Below, one piece after another: positions 1 to 12,664 of a stretch of DNA of 64,000 nucleotides (position 1 is the first letter of the stretch; each line of letters starts with the position of its first letter). The stretch is from the NCBI RefSeq assembly GCF_012273895.1, contig NC_052129.1, positions 1 to 64,000 of the forward strand, given 5' to 3'. The notes beneath the pieces are model-generated. The model made no database searches. It was not told the origin of the DNA and saw only the letters and a list, made by a program, of their open reading frames with translations. The stretch comes from Zerene cesonia. Taxonomy: Eukaryota; Arthropoda; Insecta; Lepidoptera; Pieridae. The translations under genes and the position numbers were made by a program.

Positions 1-1523
1 ATTCTAAAGTACTTATATTCTATGTTTGTTATGCTTTAGCTTGACCACTTATTCATTGATGCTTTTATTTCGTATTAAATTTTATAGATTGTTTCAAATA
101 TCTATTTTATTATGCATGCTTTCTCATATTCACATACCTAGTAACTACTCGAGAAATATATGTCTAACTATGTAAAAAACAAAGTATTAGCTATTATTTA
201 CAAGGAACAATCTATATTTCTCATCTTACCCTGGTCATAAGCGCTTTGCTTTGGCTAAAGCAGCTTCTTTGCCATCCATTCATATAACAAAATAATAAAT
301 AAACACAGACCATATCCGACTACACTAACACAAAATATTTATATGTATTTATCTATTCTCAAACTCCGTAAACTTCCGGGCGTATAAATATGTATTGTAT
401 ATATGATTTAATATTCGATTTAACCCCAATAATCTGTAGATGAAATACATTAACTTTTCAGGTTTCAGAAAAAAATATCGTCACTGCTATGCTTTCAATT
501 TTATGTATAGTTTGTGTACTAATACAAGAGCGGAGGGAATTTTTACTGAATCTTAAAGAATTGAATGCGATATTAAATAATATGCAAGCCAAAATGGACG
601 TAAAGCCCGTTTATATAAATATTTTCCATGAACAGTCCAAGTCAAGTCATTCGGGCCAAGGCCGCGCAATTCTCAGAAGCAATACAATATCTACACAATA
701 CATTTGGCTCGCTATTGTTGGAGTTTTTTTCTGTGAATACTTATATCCATGCAAAAACTTATCGTATCAATCGCGGGCTGCTTATAATTAACACCAGAAG
801 CAGCTCATTATACCCACCCACGGCCACACACATCACACCGTTTTCAGTAAAAGTTTCCCCCGTAACTGTTCTGCCCTATCTTTCGTTCCGTCATCTACTG
901 GGTACAGCAGAACAAGTCTAAATTTCGTTTTTGATATTTGCTTTTATCTAAATCTTCTCACGGTGGCGGTTTCGAGGCCGAGTAGAATTAGATGAGATAG
1001 TTCGGAATGTCAGCTATAGAGTGTCGATGTGACCTGCACCTTGTCTATGTGAACGTCCAAAGTTTTTGTTAGAATGTATTTCGTTGTATCACCTAACACT
1101 TCCGACACGGCGGCCCGGCGCCGCGACTCCTTCTAGACTCTTCGAGGACTAACATCCTAACCGCATTGCGCGCTTGACAATTATTTGAGCATGATCACTA
1201 ACCAGGCTCGGCGCCAGCCGTTTATTTGCCGCATATCATCGTACCGTCCAAGCGTCTGACTTGAAATCGAATTTTGCAGAAAATCGACGTTCCGTAGCGC
1301 GCTATCGGCCCTCATATACAACGGGGAGGATCGTTCCAAAGATAATAGGAAACGTTACAAAAGCGAGTACAAAAAGAAATTTAGACCGTTCTCTCAATAC
1401 GTGTACGAGGCGTCTAAAGGGACATTTACGAAATGCAGGGGGAAAGGGAAGTCGAATGAGGAGGCGAGCGAGAGGTTGGTGGGCGATGGGGAGGTGGGGG
1501 GTGGCGGGGGCGCGGGTGCGGGC
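1..1523. other. AT-rich non-coding stretch
   Basis: No reading frame here looks like a real exon; the open frames are short, low in complexity and unrelated to families I know. The end of the stretch (about 1470-1523) becomes a very G-rich purine run directly before the first assembly gap. That run probably stopped the assembly and may be a simple repeat or a G-quadruplex former. Confidence 0.5.
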
Positions 1524-1623
1524 NNNNNNNNNNNNNNNNNNNNNNNNNNNNNNNNNNNNNNNNNNNNNNNNNNNNNNNNNNNNNNNNNNNNNNNNNNNNN
1601 NNNNNNNNNNNNNNNNNNNNNNN
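1524..1623. other. assembly gap (100 N)
   Basis: A run of exactly 100 N follows a G-rich purine tract. The true length is unknown. Frames that read across it are artefacts. Confidence 0.97.
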
Positions 1624-3336
1624 GGGCGTAGCTAGTATACAATACATACGTTTTATATTAACGACTTATTAAGGCTGGTAGTGCCTTAAAGTATATGATC
1701 CGCTGCGATTAAATAACAACAACAAAAAATGTATCGATGCGCTTCAGAATATACATATGCTAATTTGGTAGTGTTTTGAAACATAATGCTACAAATGGGG
1801 TTCGATACAAAAAAAATCAAGCTAACATGCTGGCAAATTTTCCGATTCACTGTCGAATAATTGCTTAAGCAACATCGTTATTTAATAGTGATTTATTTTT
1901 ACGGTATAATCAATAGATTTTTAATTAAACACATATTCTCATTTCTAAGCGATGATGTGTATGCATGTGTGCGTACGGCCCCGTGTACGGATAGCGCCCG
2001 CGAGACCGCTGATTCGTTGATTGAACAAATGTGTGCGTGCGTCATTCTAGCACATGTAGGTAGTCCCTTCAAAGCATTCTTTAATAATTTTATGACAAGT
2101 TGCTCTCACTTCAATAAAAATTATAAAAATAGTCCGAATCAACAACTATTAACCTTCAACAAGATTAGTCTTCATACCAGTAATAATTATAGTTTACTCA
2201 CTATTGCGTGGGCTGCAACATAACTAGCCAAATGCCCTTGCTTCGTTGCGTCGTCTAAGAGTCGTTGTCGCTTCGATGAAATAGTCAACTTTTAAACTTT
2301 ACTCTTCGTAATATTAACAACTTAACGAAGTTTAATTAGACCAGTATGTTACAGCAGCGTTTACCGTGGCAGTGTACACTGTACATGAATCAATTTCTAA
2401 ACAGACAAAATTTCAATAGGAACTATGTATAACATTATATTTACATGACATACCTACACATTTCGAAAAAAATTGGCCTTTGTTTACAACCCAAATTAAG
2501 AGCGAATTCCACAAAAGCAAATTTACTAAAACAACAAGACTAAATGATAGCGAGTACTGGCCACAAAATGTTTGTCTTAAACTCTGCATAATAATAATAA
2601 TTAAAAAAAAAAACAATATTATAACCGCCGCTCGAAGCTAGTCCCTTCATCTACATCCAGGCGGAACATTTTGCCATCTTATCATAATACAAGACGTAGA
2701 AATAACGTCCATTTACATCTGCACGAAGCGTAAATACGTAAGGGAGCCATTTATTACCCTTTTACACGCCACTAGACATTTATGCGTGTGCTATGATCCA
2801 TGCAGGCTATTCAAAGAAGCATTTGAAACATGTTACATATCAAATTACGTTTGATATTTATGTGAAGACCCACCTTGGACATTCTGAGGCATGGGGAAAC
2901 GTTTCTAAATGAGTCACCGCTCGAATGAAATTCTATTTCGTACTAACGAAAAAGTCGAAATAATAAAACGCTTTTTATATTCTTTTATATTAAGGTACTA
3001 AAAATGTACAAGTCACTAACGTTTTTTACTAGACCGATGCTATGAATCGCTTCAAATATATTCAATGCAAAAAAAATAAAATAAAAGACCTCGAAATATC
3101 AGCGTAAAAAGTCATTCACTAATTACGTATTTTCTTCCTATATAGTGCGAAAAGCTATATGTATATATATAATTTCAATACGACCAGTCATTCAAGCACG
3201 AATTTACGAAGGAAAATTGCCGACGTAAATGCTACACGCGAAAACCTGCTATTTCAATTGAAACTTGGACATTTATGAATTAATTTAGACCTGCTTTTTG
3301 GAGCGCTTTTGAATGATATTAAATATATCTTCTATA
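1624..3336. other. AT-rich non-coding stretch
   Basis: I see no gene, RNA or clear repeat. It could be the intron upstream of the terminal exon that starts near 3.5 kb, but no splice donor can be assigned. Confidence 0.4.
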
Positions 3337-3410
3337 ATATAAAATTCTCGTGTCACAGTTTTCGTTGCCATACTCCTCCGAAACGGCTTGACCGATTTTG
3401 ATGAAATTTT
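3337..3410 (+). mobile_element. fragment of Helitron-like dispersed repeat
   Basis: The segment ends with a sentence-like motif seen in many lepidopteran non-autonomous repeats: a C-rich 'actcctccgaaac' stretch, then 'accgattttgatgaaat'. Similar wording recurs at 44585-44850 and 61297-61496. It is cut by the adjacent gap, so its end cannot be seen. Confidence 0.5.
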
Positions 3411-3510
3411 NNNNNNNNNNNNNNNNNNNNNNNNNNNNNNNNNNNNNNNNNNNNNNNNNNNNNNNNNNNNNNNNNNNNNNNNNNNNNNNNNNNNNNNNNN
3501 NNNNNNNNNN
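3411..3510. other. assembly gap (100 N)
   Basis: A 100-N placeholder between a dispersed-repeat fragment and the open coding frame of the next gene. It hides the splice acceptor or more coding sequence of that gene. Confidence 0.97.
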
Positions 3511-3512
3511 GC

Positions 3513-4097
3513 GATTCCAAAGAAGACACGTCTGATTCGAAGGATGCGGGGGGCGATGTGAAAGAAATAAACGATTTAATACATACAACTGAACTTAAAG
3601 AAGAACCTAGCGATTTGAAAACAGAAATAGACATTAAAGCGATCAGTGATTGTAAAGTTGAACCTATGGATGTGGACATCACTTTCAAGAGTGAGGATGT
3701 CAATGAGAGACTGAAGCCTGCCCCCTCCCCAGAAGAGAGTGAGCGACGGATAGAAGAAACGAAGGAAGCGAAGGAGGAACCGGAACAGAAGTTCTCGGTG
3801 ACGTCACCTGAACACAGGACGGTCGAGCGGACGAAAGACATCGACGGACGGACCTTATACGAAAAGTGTGTATCGTGTATAAATTCTGTGCCCTATAGTT
3901 ACGGACAGGCCGCGAACGCTCCGGTCTTGACCTTTCCAACCGAGGACGTGTTAGAAAACGTTAGCCAAGCGTTGGACAGTGTCGAGACGGAGCGGGACGA
4001 GCTGGGGCGGCCGGTCAAGCCGACGCACTTCGCCGAGTGGCACGAGTGCGCCATGCTAGGGGACCTCATAGCGCTTCCGTACGTCGTCATCGACTGA
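3513..4097 (+). CDS. C-terminal exon of a probable nuclear protein (partial)
   Basis: The frame is open from the first full codon after the gap (3513) to TGA at 4095-4097, giving 194 residues of a C-terminus; the 5' part lies in or before the gap. Residues 1 to about 100 are acidic and Lys/Ser-rich and probably disordered. They hold three matches to the sumoylation consensus (LKEE, LKTE, FKSE) and a KVEP/MDVD stretch, which is common in transcription and chromatin proteins. From about residue 110 to the end the composition becomes that of a folded segment: a YEKCVSC pair of cysteines, a FPTEDVLENVSQALDSVE helix-like run, then HFAEWHEC and a hydrophobic ending (ALPYVVID). Codon use is regular and GC-rich. 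I do not recognise the protein; a nuclear role is inferred from composition only. A distal poly(A) signal and long 3' UTR support a real 3' terminal exon. Confidence 0.75.
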   Translation, partial: DSKEDTSDSKDAGGDVKEINDLIHTTELKEEPSDLKTEIDIKAISDCKVEPMDVDITFKSEDVNERLKPAPSPEESERRIEETKEAKEEPEQKFSVTSPEHRTVERTKDIDGRTLYEKCVSCINSVPYSYGQAANAPVLTFPTEDVLENVSQALDSVETERDELGRPVKPTHFAEWHECAMLGDLIALPYVVID

Positions 4098-4381
4098 CCT
4101 CGACCAAAGCCTCCGTTGTTTCGGTGTTCCAAGTGTCCTTACGTTAGATTAAGTGCAAGTGTAAATAGTGAAAGTGAGACTCGAATAAGTGCGCGAGTGC
4201 GGGGGCCGGTGCGGGCTGCGTCTGCGTGCGCTGCGGAGGCTGGCGTCGCGTGCGCGCCGAGCGGGGCGGAGCTTTGTAGTAAATGTTGATTGGTTTACAT
4301 TACACGAAGATACTTTTTAAGGAGTATATCATTATATCGTCAACATACATTGTATACATGTAGCGCCCTAGAGAAATATTT

Positions 4382-4387
4382 AATAAA
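4382..4387 (+). terminator. proximal poly(A) signal AATAAA
   Basis: Canonical hexamer 285 nt after the stop at 4097, followed by a T-rich segment that could serve as the downstream element. Confidence 0.45.
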
Positions 4388-5680
4388 GACTTTATTTTAT
4401 CAAAATCGGCGAAATCAACTAGACAAAAAAAACATTTATAAGAACTATTCCTAGATATGAACTAACAAGTTTTCTATTGTTAAATATTTTAGGTATACAT
4501 ATTAAATGATGTCGCAAGGGCATTTATATGAAACCTTTTTAATGGCGTAAAAGTCGAATTCCAAAGAGCTTTCAGTGTGTTCGTGTAGTGTAAATGGTAG
4601 GAGATTTGAGTGTCGCGATGTGATATCGGGCCGGCCCGAGACTCAGACTAAATCTCTAGACTGTTTCAAATTGCATTAACTTGTTACCCATTGTGATTTA
4701 TAAAAAATTAGATAATTAATAATAATAGGAGTTCCAATTGTATATTATACATATATATTGCTCTAGCAGTCGGAATATCTGCAGGTTTATCGTGTGATGT
4801 TTTCAACTAAGGAGGAGCAGAGGTATCTGAAGGTCACCTCACTATAATTTTTATAGCAGTGACTGTATCAATCCAATACACAGTTAAATATTTATTGATT
4901 TTTCAAGTGAACAAGTATAAAATGTATAGAGTTGACTAGATTTCGAAAGATTTTTTAATTCAATGGGGCCAAATCTGTATTTTTTGTCTATATTCATTTT
5001 TATTTGCAACCAATCATAAAAATAATGCCTGGTGAAAAAACATGAATTGCTTCCCTCAAAAAAGGAATTAATATGAGCTAAACTTTTTAATTTATATAAA
5101 TGCATATATATACAAATAACAAATAGAAATATATGCCTCTCTCCTTCCTCTAGTTGCTGCTATCACTAAAATGATTTATATTTTGTGTATGTTGAAACAA
5201 AATTAGGGAATTATCTGTGAAGCCCGTGGCGGTGTTTGAACCTTGGTTTGTTTTTGTTAAATATTATAGTTATGTTGTTAACTAGTGGTTTGAGAGCCAT
5301 TGAGTATAGTTATCAGTGTCGTTGAGCTGTAAATCTCGCATAACTTTTTCATACTCTCCATGCTTTTAAAACACACCGTTTCTAGACACTTTTCTATTGA
5401 TAGCTTATATGGATTTTATATTCATTAAACATAAATTTTTATAATTTTTACTAACATTGGTAAAATGCTTGTGAAAAGCAGTATGGAAGGGACAATTTTT
5501 TTATAAATGATGTTTAGTCTGTTAAATTACTGTAAACATGATTCCTATGATGTCAAAGTATTTTAATATTATTTTTGATACTGGGAATATTCACTATTTT
5601 CTATAAACAAAATAAATTGCAATGCCAATATAAACATTCACAGTACAGATAAAATATAGTACATAATTTGTAATGTTGCC

Positions 5681-5686
5681 AATAAA
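5681..5686 (+). terminator. distal poly(A) signal AATAAA
   Basis: Canonical hexamer followed within a few bases by a genomic A run (about 5691-5700). It marks a plausible long-UTR end, or the A run could make an internal-priming artefact in cDNA. Confidence 0.35.
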
Positions 5687-5700
5687 GTAAAAAAAAAAAA

Positions 5701-8700
5701 GATTATTTAATATTATTGGCGATATTGAATAGTGTTAGGGAATGAATTTGTCTCGCGACACTTGATAACTGTTTGTTTGTTTGTTTTTAACAAAATTATG
5801 TTCGAGTTGTGTTCGGACGTTGCGCCGCGGGCTGAGTCACAATTATAATGGGTCCATTTATTCTCGATTGTGCCACATTAACGTGCCAGATAAATGATTA
5901 TGGCCGGATATCTTTACCGTGTTGCAGTGGAATAGCAAATGTGGACATTTCTAAAATTGTCTACTTTTCATTTGAATTCTACTCGATGACTGTTCGGTTT
6001 TGTAAATAATTTAATGACATTGTTAAACAGTGTCTAGTCTAAGGATTAAATATCTTGGTTATTTTGGATTGAGAAAAGCAAGAAGTGAATATTTATATGA
6101 TTATTATTGTTTTAAGAAATAAAGTGGTATCTTCAAAACCATTTATTTTAAAACTTTATACACCTGAACTTGTGAATAATTTATACAATTTTTGCTATTG
6201 TCGTATACATGTAGNNNNNNNNNNNNNNNNNNNNNNNNNNNNNNNNNNNNNNNNNNNNNNNNNNNNNNNNNNNNNNNNNNNNNNNNNNNNNNNNNNNNNN
6301 NNNNNNNNNNNNNNAAAAAAAAAAAAAAGAGTGATCCCGCCACAGTTATCGATTATTAACAACTGTTTCGTCGCTGAGCCTCGCCTCTTGAGTCTTCAGC
6401 ACCGTCGAAAGGTGGCATGTCTTTCGGTGTTCTTCAGGTTCTTCAGGTTACATTTCGGTGAGTGTACTAGGGCTTCACACCTTAATCCCTCTATCCATCC
6501 CATTTCCTCAATCGTAACTCGAGGCATACCAATGGATTTCATCCTCATAATATTGTCGATATCCCTCCTATTAGAACTCGTCGCTTCGAGTCTTAAGTTA
6601 AAGCATTCAATGATTTAATTCGAGTGAATCTACTATGGATTGCTGCATTTAAAATTTCTTTAAGATTTGCATCTGCCCACTGTTACTCCGATATTTTAGT
6701 CACGGTACGCATACTACGCTTATGCCGCGACTCTCGTAGAGAATTGTAAATATTATTATTATTTTGTATGTTTAATAAATGATTTGTAATGCTTTAATAT
6801 GTAAATTATGAATTACAATTTTCAAATACTTATTTGTGTATAATGTACCTGGAAAAATAAAATGATGTGTGAATACACACACAGCTGTACCAAGATATAC
6901 AAAATTGCAAAGTAAAAAGGAACACGGAATTAAGCAAAAGCAGATGCACCAAGTATACAGGACAAATTCTTCTATCAGTTTTTTGGCAGATGAGGTGTCT
7001 AGTGTAGGAGTGCACAAGGTGAGGAATGCCTTTGCGATGGCGCACAAACGTGACGGGACCGACACAAGGGCTCTTCGCTCATACGGAAATAACTTGCAAC
7101 GTTTAGTTAGTAACACTTATCTATCTTGCTTAAAGAATTTATTACCTTCTTTGTTTTCGCCATTTTTTATTTGCTATCACAGCATCTCTTAAGAATTGAA
7201 AGGATATATGTCTTTTTTTGCGAATGTTTATGTGCAATAAAGTATAAAATAAAATAAATAAATAAGAATAAATCGTGAAATGTGCTCGTTCCTTCTTAAA
7301 AGCTATTATATCGGCAATCGTTTTTCATTTAAAACTTTAATATAACTCGAGCGCAGTCCTGGCCAGTTCGTTCTGAACAATGCATAAATCCTCCGCTGAA
7401 AATGATCTGGAATAAATAAACGTGCAACAATGAAAATGCTTCGCTGTTTGCTTTTGACTGTCGCGAAATATGAAGATTTCGAGCGAAGGCGGTGATACAG
7501 CCCCGGGAGAAGCGGATCCGCCACCACGGGAATGTTCTCGAGCAAAGGCGGAATTTAAATTTTTCGAGCTTTATGAAAGTATCTTCTTTCGTCCAAATTT
7601 TATCTAAGAAGCAGCATATGGATTCAAATAAAGTCCACCATTTTAGTGCTTCGTATGCATTGTGGCAATTTTTATTTTGTATGTTTTCGTTAAAAAGTTC
7701 TCTTTTTGTTAAATTTATTTTGAATAATTAAATTATTCTAAACGAAGATGAAGTAGGTGGAGTAATCTTCTTTTGCCATATAGATAGTGAGAAAACATTT
7801 TAACAGTTTTGATGTTCCTTGTTTCCATAATGCAAGTAAATATGGCTTTTTTCAAATGTACTGATGTGCGTGGAAAGAAACAATCGTCGTATTTGTCAAT
7901 TTATAATAATGTCTGGTCTGTATACTATGGTCAATGAAGTGTGCACGCTCGCTTGTGCTCTCGGCCGCCGATGCCTAGCGTGTTGTAGTGAGGAAATTGC
8001 CTCCGTCCCGCGCGTCCCGCGCCCGCGCTCCGTGCCCCCCCGCGCACCCAACACGCCCCGCACCAACAGTCTCGATGCTTTTGATAAATTCACACTTTTA
8101 ATTCTCGACCTCCAGCTGCCACTATTTTGATTTTCATATCTGCTACATTGGCACAGTTTAACATTCTTGATTGCAGTTTAATAATAAAAAAACGGAATGG
8201 TAACTGATTCACTGATCTTTCAATGCACAGACCAAACTATCCGACCGATCAGGCTGAAATATGCAGATAGCTCTATTAATCTATTATTCAGTCATCCGCT
8301 AACAAATGAATTTGATAAATTCTACCCACAAGGGGATGAATGGGGGATGAATGTTTGTAACATGAAACATTTTTTTAGCCACGCGAGCTGCTTTTAAGCC
8401 GACAAAATAAAAAAAAAAAACTCCAATATTCTAAAATGTTATAGTATACAGTCACAGATGAAAAATATCGATACATTAAATAATTGTGGGTGCACCTGAC
8501 TATCTTTTTGATTCGTCACTGTCTGGACTACATTTTTTTGCAGAAAAGCTTTTGTACATTGTACAAAAAAATAAAAATAGCAACTTCTTAGAGATTTGAT
8601 TACATTCAGAGCTGGCAGCATCAAGCACTACGTGATATTATCATGCCATAGTTTGCGTATTCGTCGCTGTGTGACGGCGCCGAAGTAATTAATGACGGGA

Positions 8701-9960
8701 ACGAATCGCGGCATTACAGTCGTATTTGTACATCATGTTATATCTCAGAAACGTCTCCAACGATTTACATAAAATTTTGTATATGGAGGTTTCCGGTGCC
8801 TAGGTTCCAATTTTTGCTCCGAGTTTGCATACTTGGAAGCCGAATGTTACAGAATCTAGCGCTACTGGTCTAACGTTGCTTAAAACAGTTTTGCGTTGCG
8901 GTGACAGATGTATATCAGCATTCAACATCCGTGCAAGCCAGCCAGTGCAATCATAGAAACCTCTTCAATATTTACTGCGTCCCATAACCGGCTTGGGCGC
9001 ATGTCTGGAAACATTCTAAGAATATCAAAAGTTCTTTCGACGAGAGGAATTTGGTTTTAATTCCGACCGAATTACATACACTGACACGTACTAGAAGATA
9101 TTAATTGTAAGAAAATCCAATTATATTATATAACTGCGTGTACATAACCATGAACATCTCTTTTTACAATTCTGTTAATTTAAAACTGATTGCGAAAGAT
9201 AATCTGTCTGACGATTACGAACGAATAGTGTTATAAAAGTACGCAATATACTTTGGTCATAGCGTAGGTACTCTGACCTAAACGTTGGTAAGGGCTGAGC
9301 TTGCTTAACAACTGCTGCATCATAAAAATTGGGAGCAACGCAGCACAAAATTCACCCGAGTGGATATATCTATAGTCGTAACTGTCGATAACCTGACAGC
9401 GCCTCGATTCATTCACCATTGAGAAAAAAATAAATGAAGGAAAACTATTTTTTGACCTGAAACGCTTTTTAATTCAGCACCATGTCAGAAAACCGGACTG
9501 CAACGAAGTCATCTTTAGCGTGACGAAGTAAAATCATTAGTTTAGAATCACTATTTGTGTATAATTTATGTGATATGTTAAATAGATAGAAGATAACTAT
9601 ATAATGTATAAAGTCAGTTCGTTCCTATTCAAATATTTGACACGAAGTCCATCTATTTTGTGAACATTAATACAGTGTATTTGTGCTCGCGTGTGTGAAA
9701 CTGTTCCTCTCAATAACCAGCTGTTGTAGATTAATTTGGTACAAATATATTTGTACTTTGTACAAAATAAAGCCCGGCTTTTGGATCTCTAACACTTCAT
9801 ATAAATTGCAATGTTTTTTTTGCCATTTAAAATTTTTTATGTGGAAAATATCTCGATCTAATGCAATATCATTTGTAAGCGTTACGTAAAGATAAGGATA
9901 GTAGGTCTAAAGTCATTGATATTGATCACTTGTTCACATACATTATGGTCTCATGAAGAG
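5701..9960. other. intergenic stretch, no gene seen
   Basis: AT-rich. It contains the 100-N gap at 6215-6314; a short fragment just after it (about 6330-6350, 'gtgatcccgccacag') shared with the tRNA-derived SINE at 25.6 kb; and a GC-rich patch near 7975-8065. The frames of 60-110 codons found here have no recognisable family and no coding-like composition. Confidence 0.45.
6215..6314. other. assembly gap (100 N)
   Basis: A 100-N placeholder followed by an A run and a SINE-like fragment, so the missing piece is probably repeat. Confidence 0.97.
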
Positions 9961-10419
9961 TGTTCCACGGTTCTAGACTGCCACGGTCGGGACTCTCGGA
10001 GGCCCCGGAGCCCGCGAGCCACAGAGCCGTACATTAGAGAGCGACATGAGTTATTGAATAATATTTTAAGACATTAAAGTGGAGTAACGCCTTATCGACG
10101 AAGCCGCGCCCAAGTTTTAATTATAAAAGTTGCGAGTCTTATCTCGTCACCCTATCGCAGCTCATTCCTTCACCAGTTTATTCACTTTGTGGATTTAAAC
10201 TCTTGTAAGTATTTTAATATTAAACTCGGTGGAGATTAATCCGCACACAATCTACGGATTATTCCCGATCCTGATCTCGCGATTATTGCTCTGACACTTT
10301 GTTGGACAGATTATTTGAGGGAACTTCATCTACCTCGGAACGGGCAGCTTCACCGATTCTGCAGCCGGTTCGTCCGACGGGGGCAAGTCTGCGCCACGTA
10401 TTACCAACAACAACTAACA
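9961..10419 (+). promoter_or_regulatory. promoter-like block, possible solo LTR
   Basis: A compact GC-mixed block begins TGTT and can be read to end ACA, the usual LTR termini. It contains TATAAAA at 10122-10128, with a likely start-site zone 25-35 nt downstream, and a good splice donor (GTAAGT, 10205-10210). This fits a retrotransposon LTR or a host promoter with a short non-coding first exon. I see no matching target-site duplication at these ends and no gag/pol next to it, so the LTR reading is weak. Confidence 0.3.
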
Positions 10420-10631
10420 ATTTTTATTTACACGTAACCTAAAAATTATGAGATAATATGAGTAACACTATTCTTTATTTTTCATTCTTACCTTTATAAA
10501 AATGCTAATTTTGATCATAAATCGTTAAAATAAATTTAATCGTAAATCTGCTGTAACACGTTATTTAAAAGCCCTCGGCTAACAAAAATCTGAAAAAATA
10601 TTTATAACCAAAATCTAATCTTGTATACACA

Positions 10632-10670
<39 letters not shown>

Positions 10671-12643
10671 TTGTCGCGCGTTGAAATAAAGATGGAACAT
10701 ATTTTAAATTTAAGATTAAGGTAAAATTTCTGTTATCTTTTTAATTTTTATTTTTATTATGTTTTCTTATATTCTTATAAATAAACTATATACCCATACT
10801 AGTAGTGCTATCGGCGATCGCGAGCGCGATCCGTGCTACAGGTCTTTGAAAGAAGTATTTCACGATGAAAATACTGCTTAACAGTTTTATAAGTTCTGAA
10901 GGCAAATAAAGGATGTTATTGTTATTAGTATCGAAAAAGCACCGTGCAGGAAATTTAGTATTTCAGCATCTTCTGGGAACATTTATCTTAATCTATTTTA
11001 ATTTGGCTTATATATTTAATGTTTTAAAAGCTCTCTGCGTGGCCTAACATGAGATGTAGACTGTAAAACCAAAGATGTTATGTATATAACATAGGTATGT
11101 GTATGCATAACAACATGTAAGACAGTGTCGGTGCCCACTGCGCCCGGCCCCCGCGCGCAACTCGGCGCTGGCACACTTCCACTCCGCCACGACGCGTCAC
11201 ATTTACATATCTTCTTTAAACATAAGTCATTTGATTTACGATATTTTTCTGAAATGCTCGAATATTTCTCTAGAATTAAATTAAAATCTTTGAGAAGATG
11301 TTTCGTTGCCACCCCCTACATAGCCTACCAAATGAACAATTCATTGTTTACTAAAGCGACACATTTATATAATACGTGAGTAATATACTTCCGAACTTTA
11401 TTCTCGAAAACGATCGGGGCTACTATGTGAATGCAAATGTGCGATAGACCGGGCCATCTCAGAATACTCGAGATGTTTTAAACAGTGTAAGTGCAGCGCG
11501 AGGGCCACTGATCTCGCAAGTTCTCAGCTGGAAGAAAGGTCGGCAATCAGAGCGATAGATCGCGCGGATGCGGGCTGTGTGCGCAATCACGACCCCCTAT
11601 TTGAACGACAAGATTAGTTTCACTTTCAAATTACATTTTAATCCTAGCTAAATTCGTATACATTGGGTGTTATTTAGTGAAGCCTATTTACTTATGCACC
11701 TTTTTGTTAATTTATGTATTGCTACTTCTTCGAGCAAACTTTTATAGAATTGTAAATAAATAAAAACAGAATAATACGACATAACCTATTCTGCTGCTTT
11801 TATTAAGATTCGCTTCGCGTTTGCCTTTACTACTAATTCATTACCTAATTGTCGTATAATTATGACCGGTTTGGATAAATTATTATTTAAGGAACAGTTT
11901 GTATAGATTATATTATTAATTGATAAATATCTATATGAATCCGGTCAAAGTATTGTTCTGTGGAGCGTTTTAGATATCACGAAACGCAATATACAGGTTG
12001 TCCTGCCGATGTTGTATAGTGAACGTATTATTTTGCGCTGATTACATAAAAGTACTTCATAACCTCCCCAGTTTTCTTTTTCTACTGGATGTGACTTTCT
12101 ATAATTATTTTTATAATTATTTATATAATTGGGCTGTCCAGTTTTGCCACCCGCACGTAAACTTACCTTTAACATTATGTGTTTACGGGCACAATACACA
12201 GCGGTATTTGCTGGCTGAGCGAAGATAGTGACGTAAACATACATTTTAAGAAAAAAATCAGATAGAAAATAATGTAGGTCGCTCCGTTGTTTAAGTATTT
12301 TTTCTGTAATCAGCGTTTGCAAAACTATAAGCACCATGTGACACCATCGACGGGACGCCCTTTATTTTGCGAGTATAAGGTAAGGTATGTGATAAAATGT
12401 TTTCTCTGGCAAAAATACAGCACCGACATGGTTATACTGATTGTTAAGAATGCGTTTTTGAGATACGGATCCTAACGTAAGGCGGCGCATTGTGCACGCC
12501 GCTGGTGCCCGCCGCCTGCGCCCGCCGCCGGCACATAATACAAGGTACGTATCATGTTTTTATTCAATTCGACTATTACTTATTGTTGCAAACTATTTGA
12601 ATATGAGGCGAATTAAAACTGCACTTATACGAAAGGATACACG
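10420..12643. other. intergenic stretch with CA microsatellite and small GC islands
   Basis: No gene is seen. The stretch holds a (CA)n run, GC-rich islands near 11118-11200 and 11440-11600, and a very GC-rich patch at 12480-12535 with short inverted GCCGCC/GGC motifs, about 130 bp beyond the 3' end of the first secreted-protein gene. Confidence 0.45.
10627..10669. repeat. (CA)n microsatellite
   Basis: About 20 CA units with one early interruption. Confidence 0.95.
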
Positions 12644-12649
12644 TTTATT
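12644..12649 (-). terminator. poly(A) signal of secreted-protein gene 1
   Basis: TTTATT on the + strand is AATAAA on the - strand, 15 nt beyond the TAA stop. This implies a very short 3' UTR. Confidence 0.6.
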
Positions 12650-12664
12650 TGAGCATTACCCAGC

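Larger units (their letters stand above)
4098..5696 (+). other. 3' UTR of the terminal exon
   Basis: Downstream of the stop there is a short GC-rich patch (about 4187-4275), then AT-rich sequence without coding potential. Two poly(A) signals fit: AATAAA at 4382-4387 and AATAAA at 5681-5686, the latter followed at once by an A run. The first would give a UTR of about 0.3 kb, the second about 1.6 kb. Which is used cannot be told from sequence. Confidence 0.5.

Noticed and set aside
1261..1635. 124-codon frame, Arg/Gly-rich
   Set aside because: Its second half is a purine-rich simple tract and a gap. No family is recognised.
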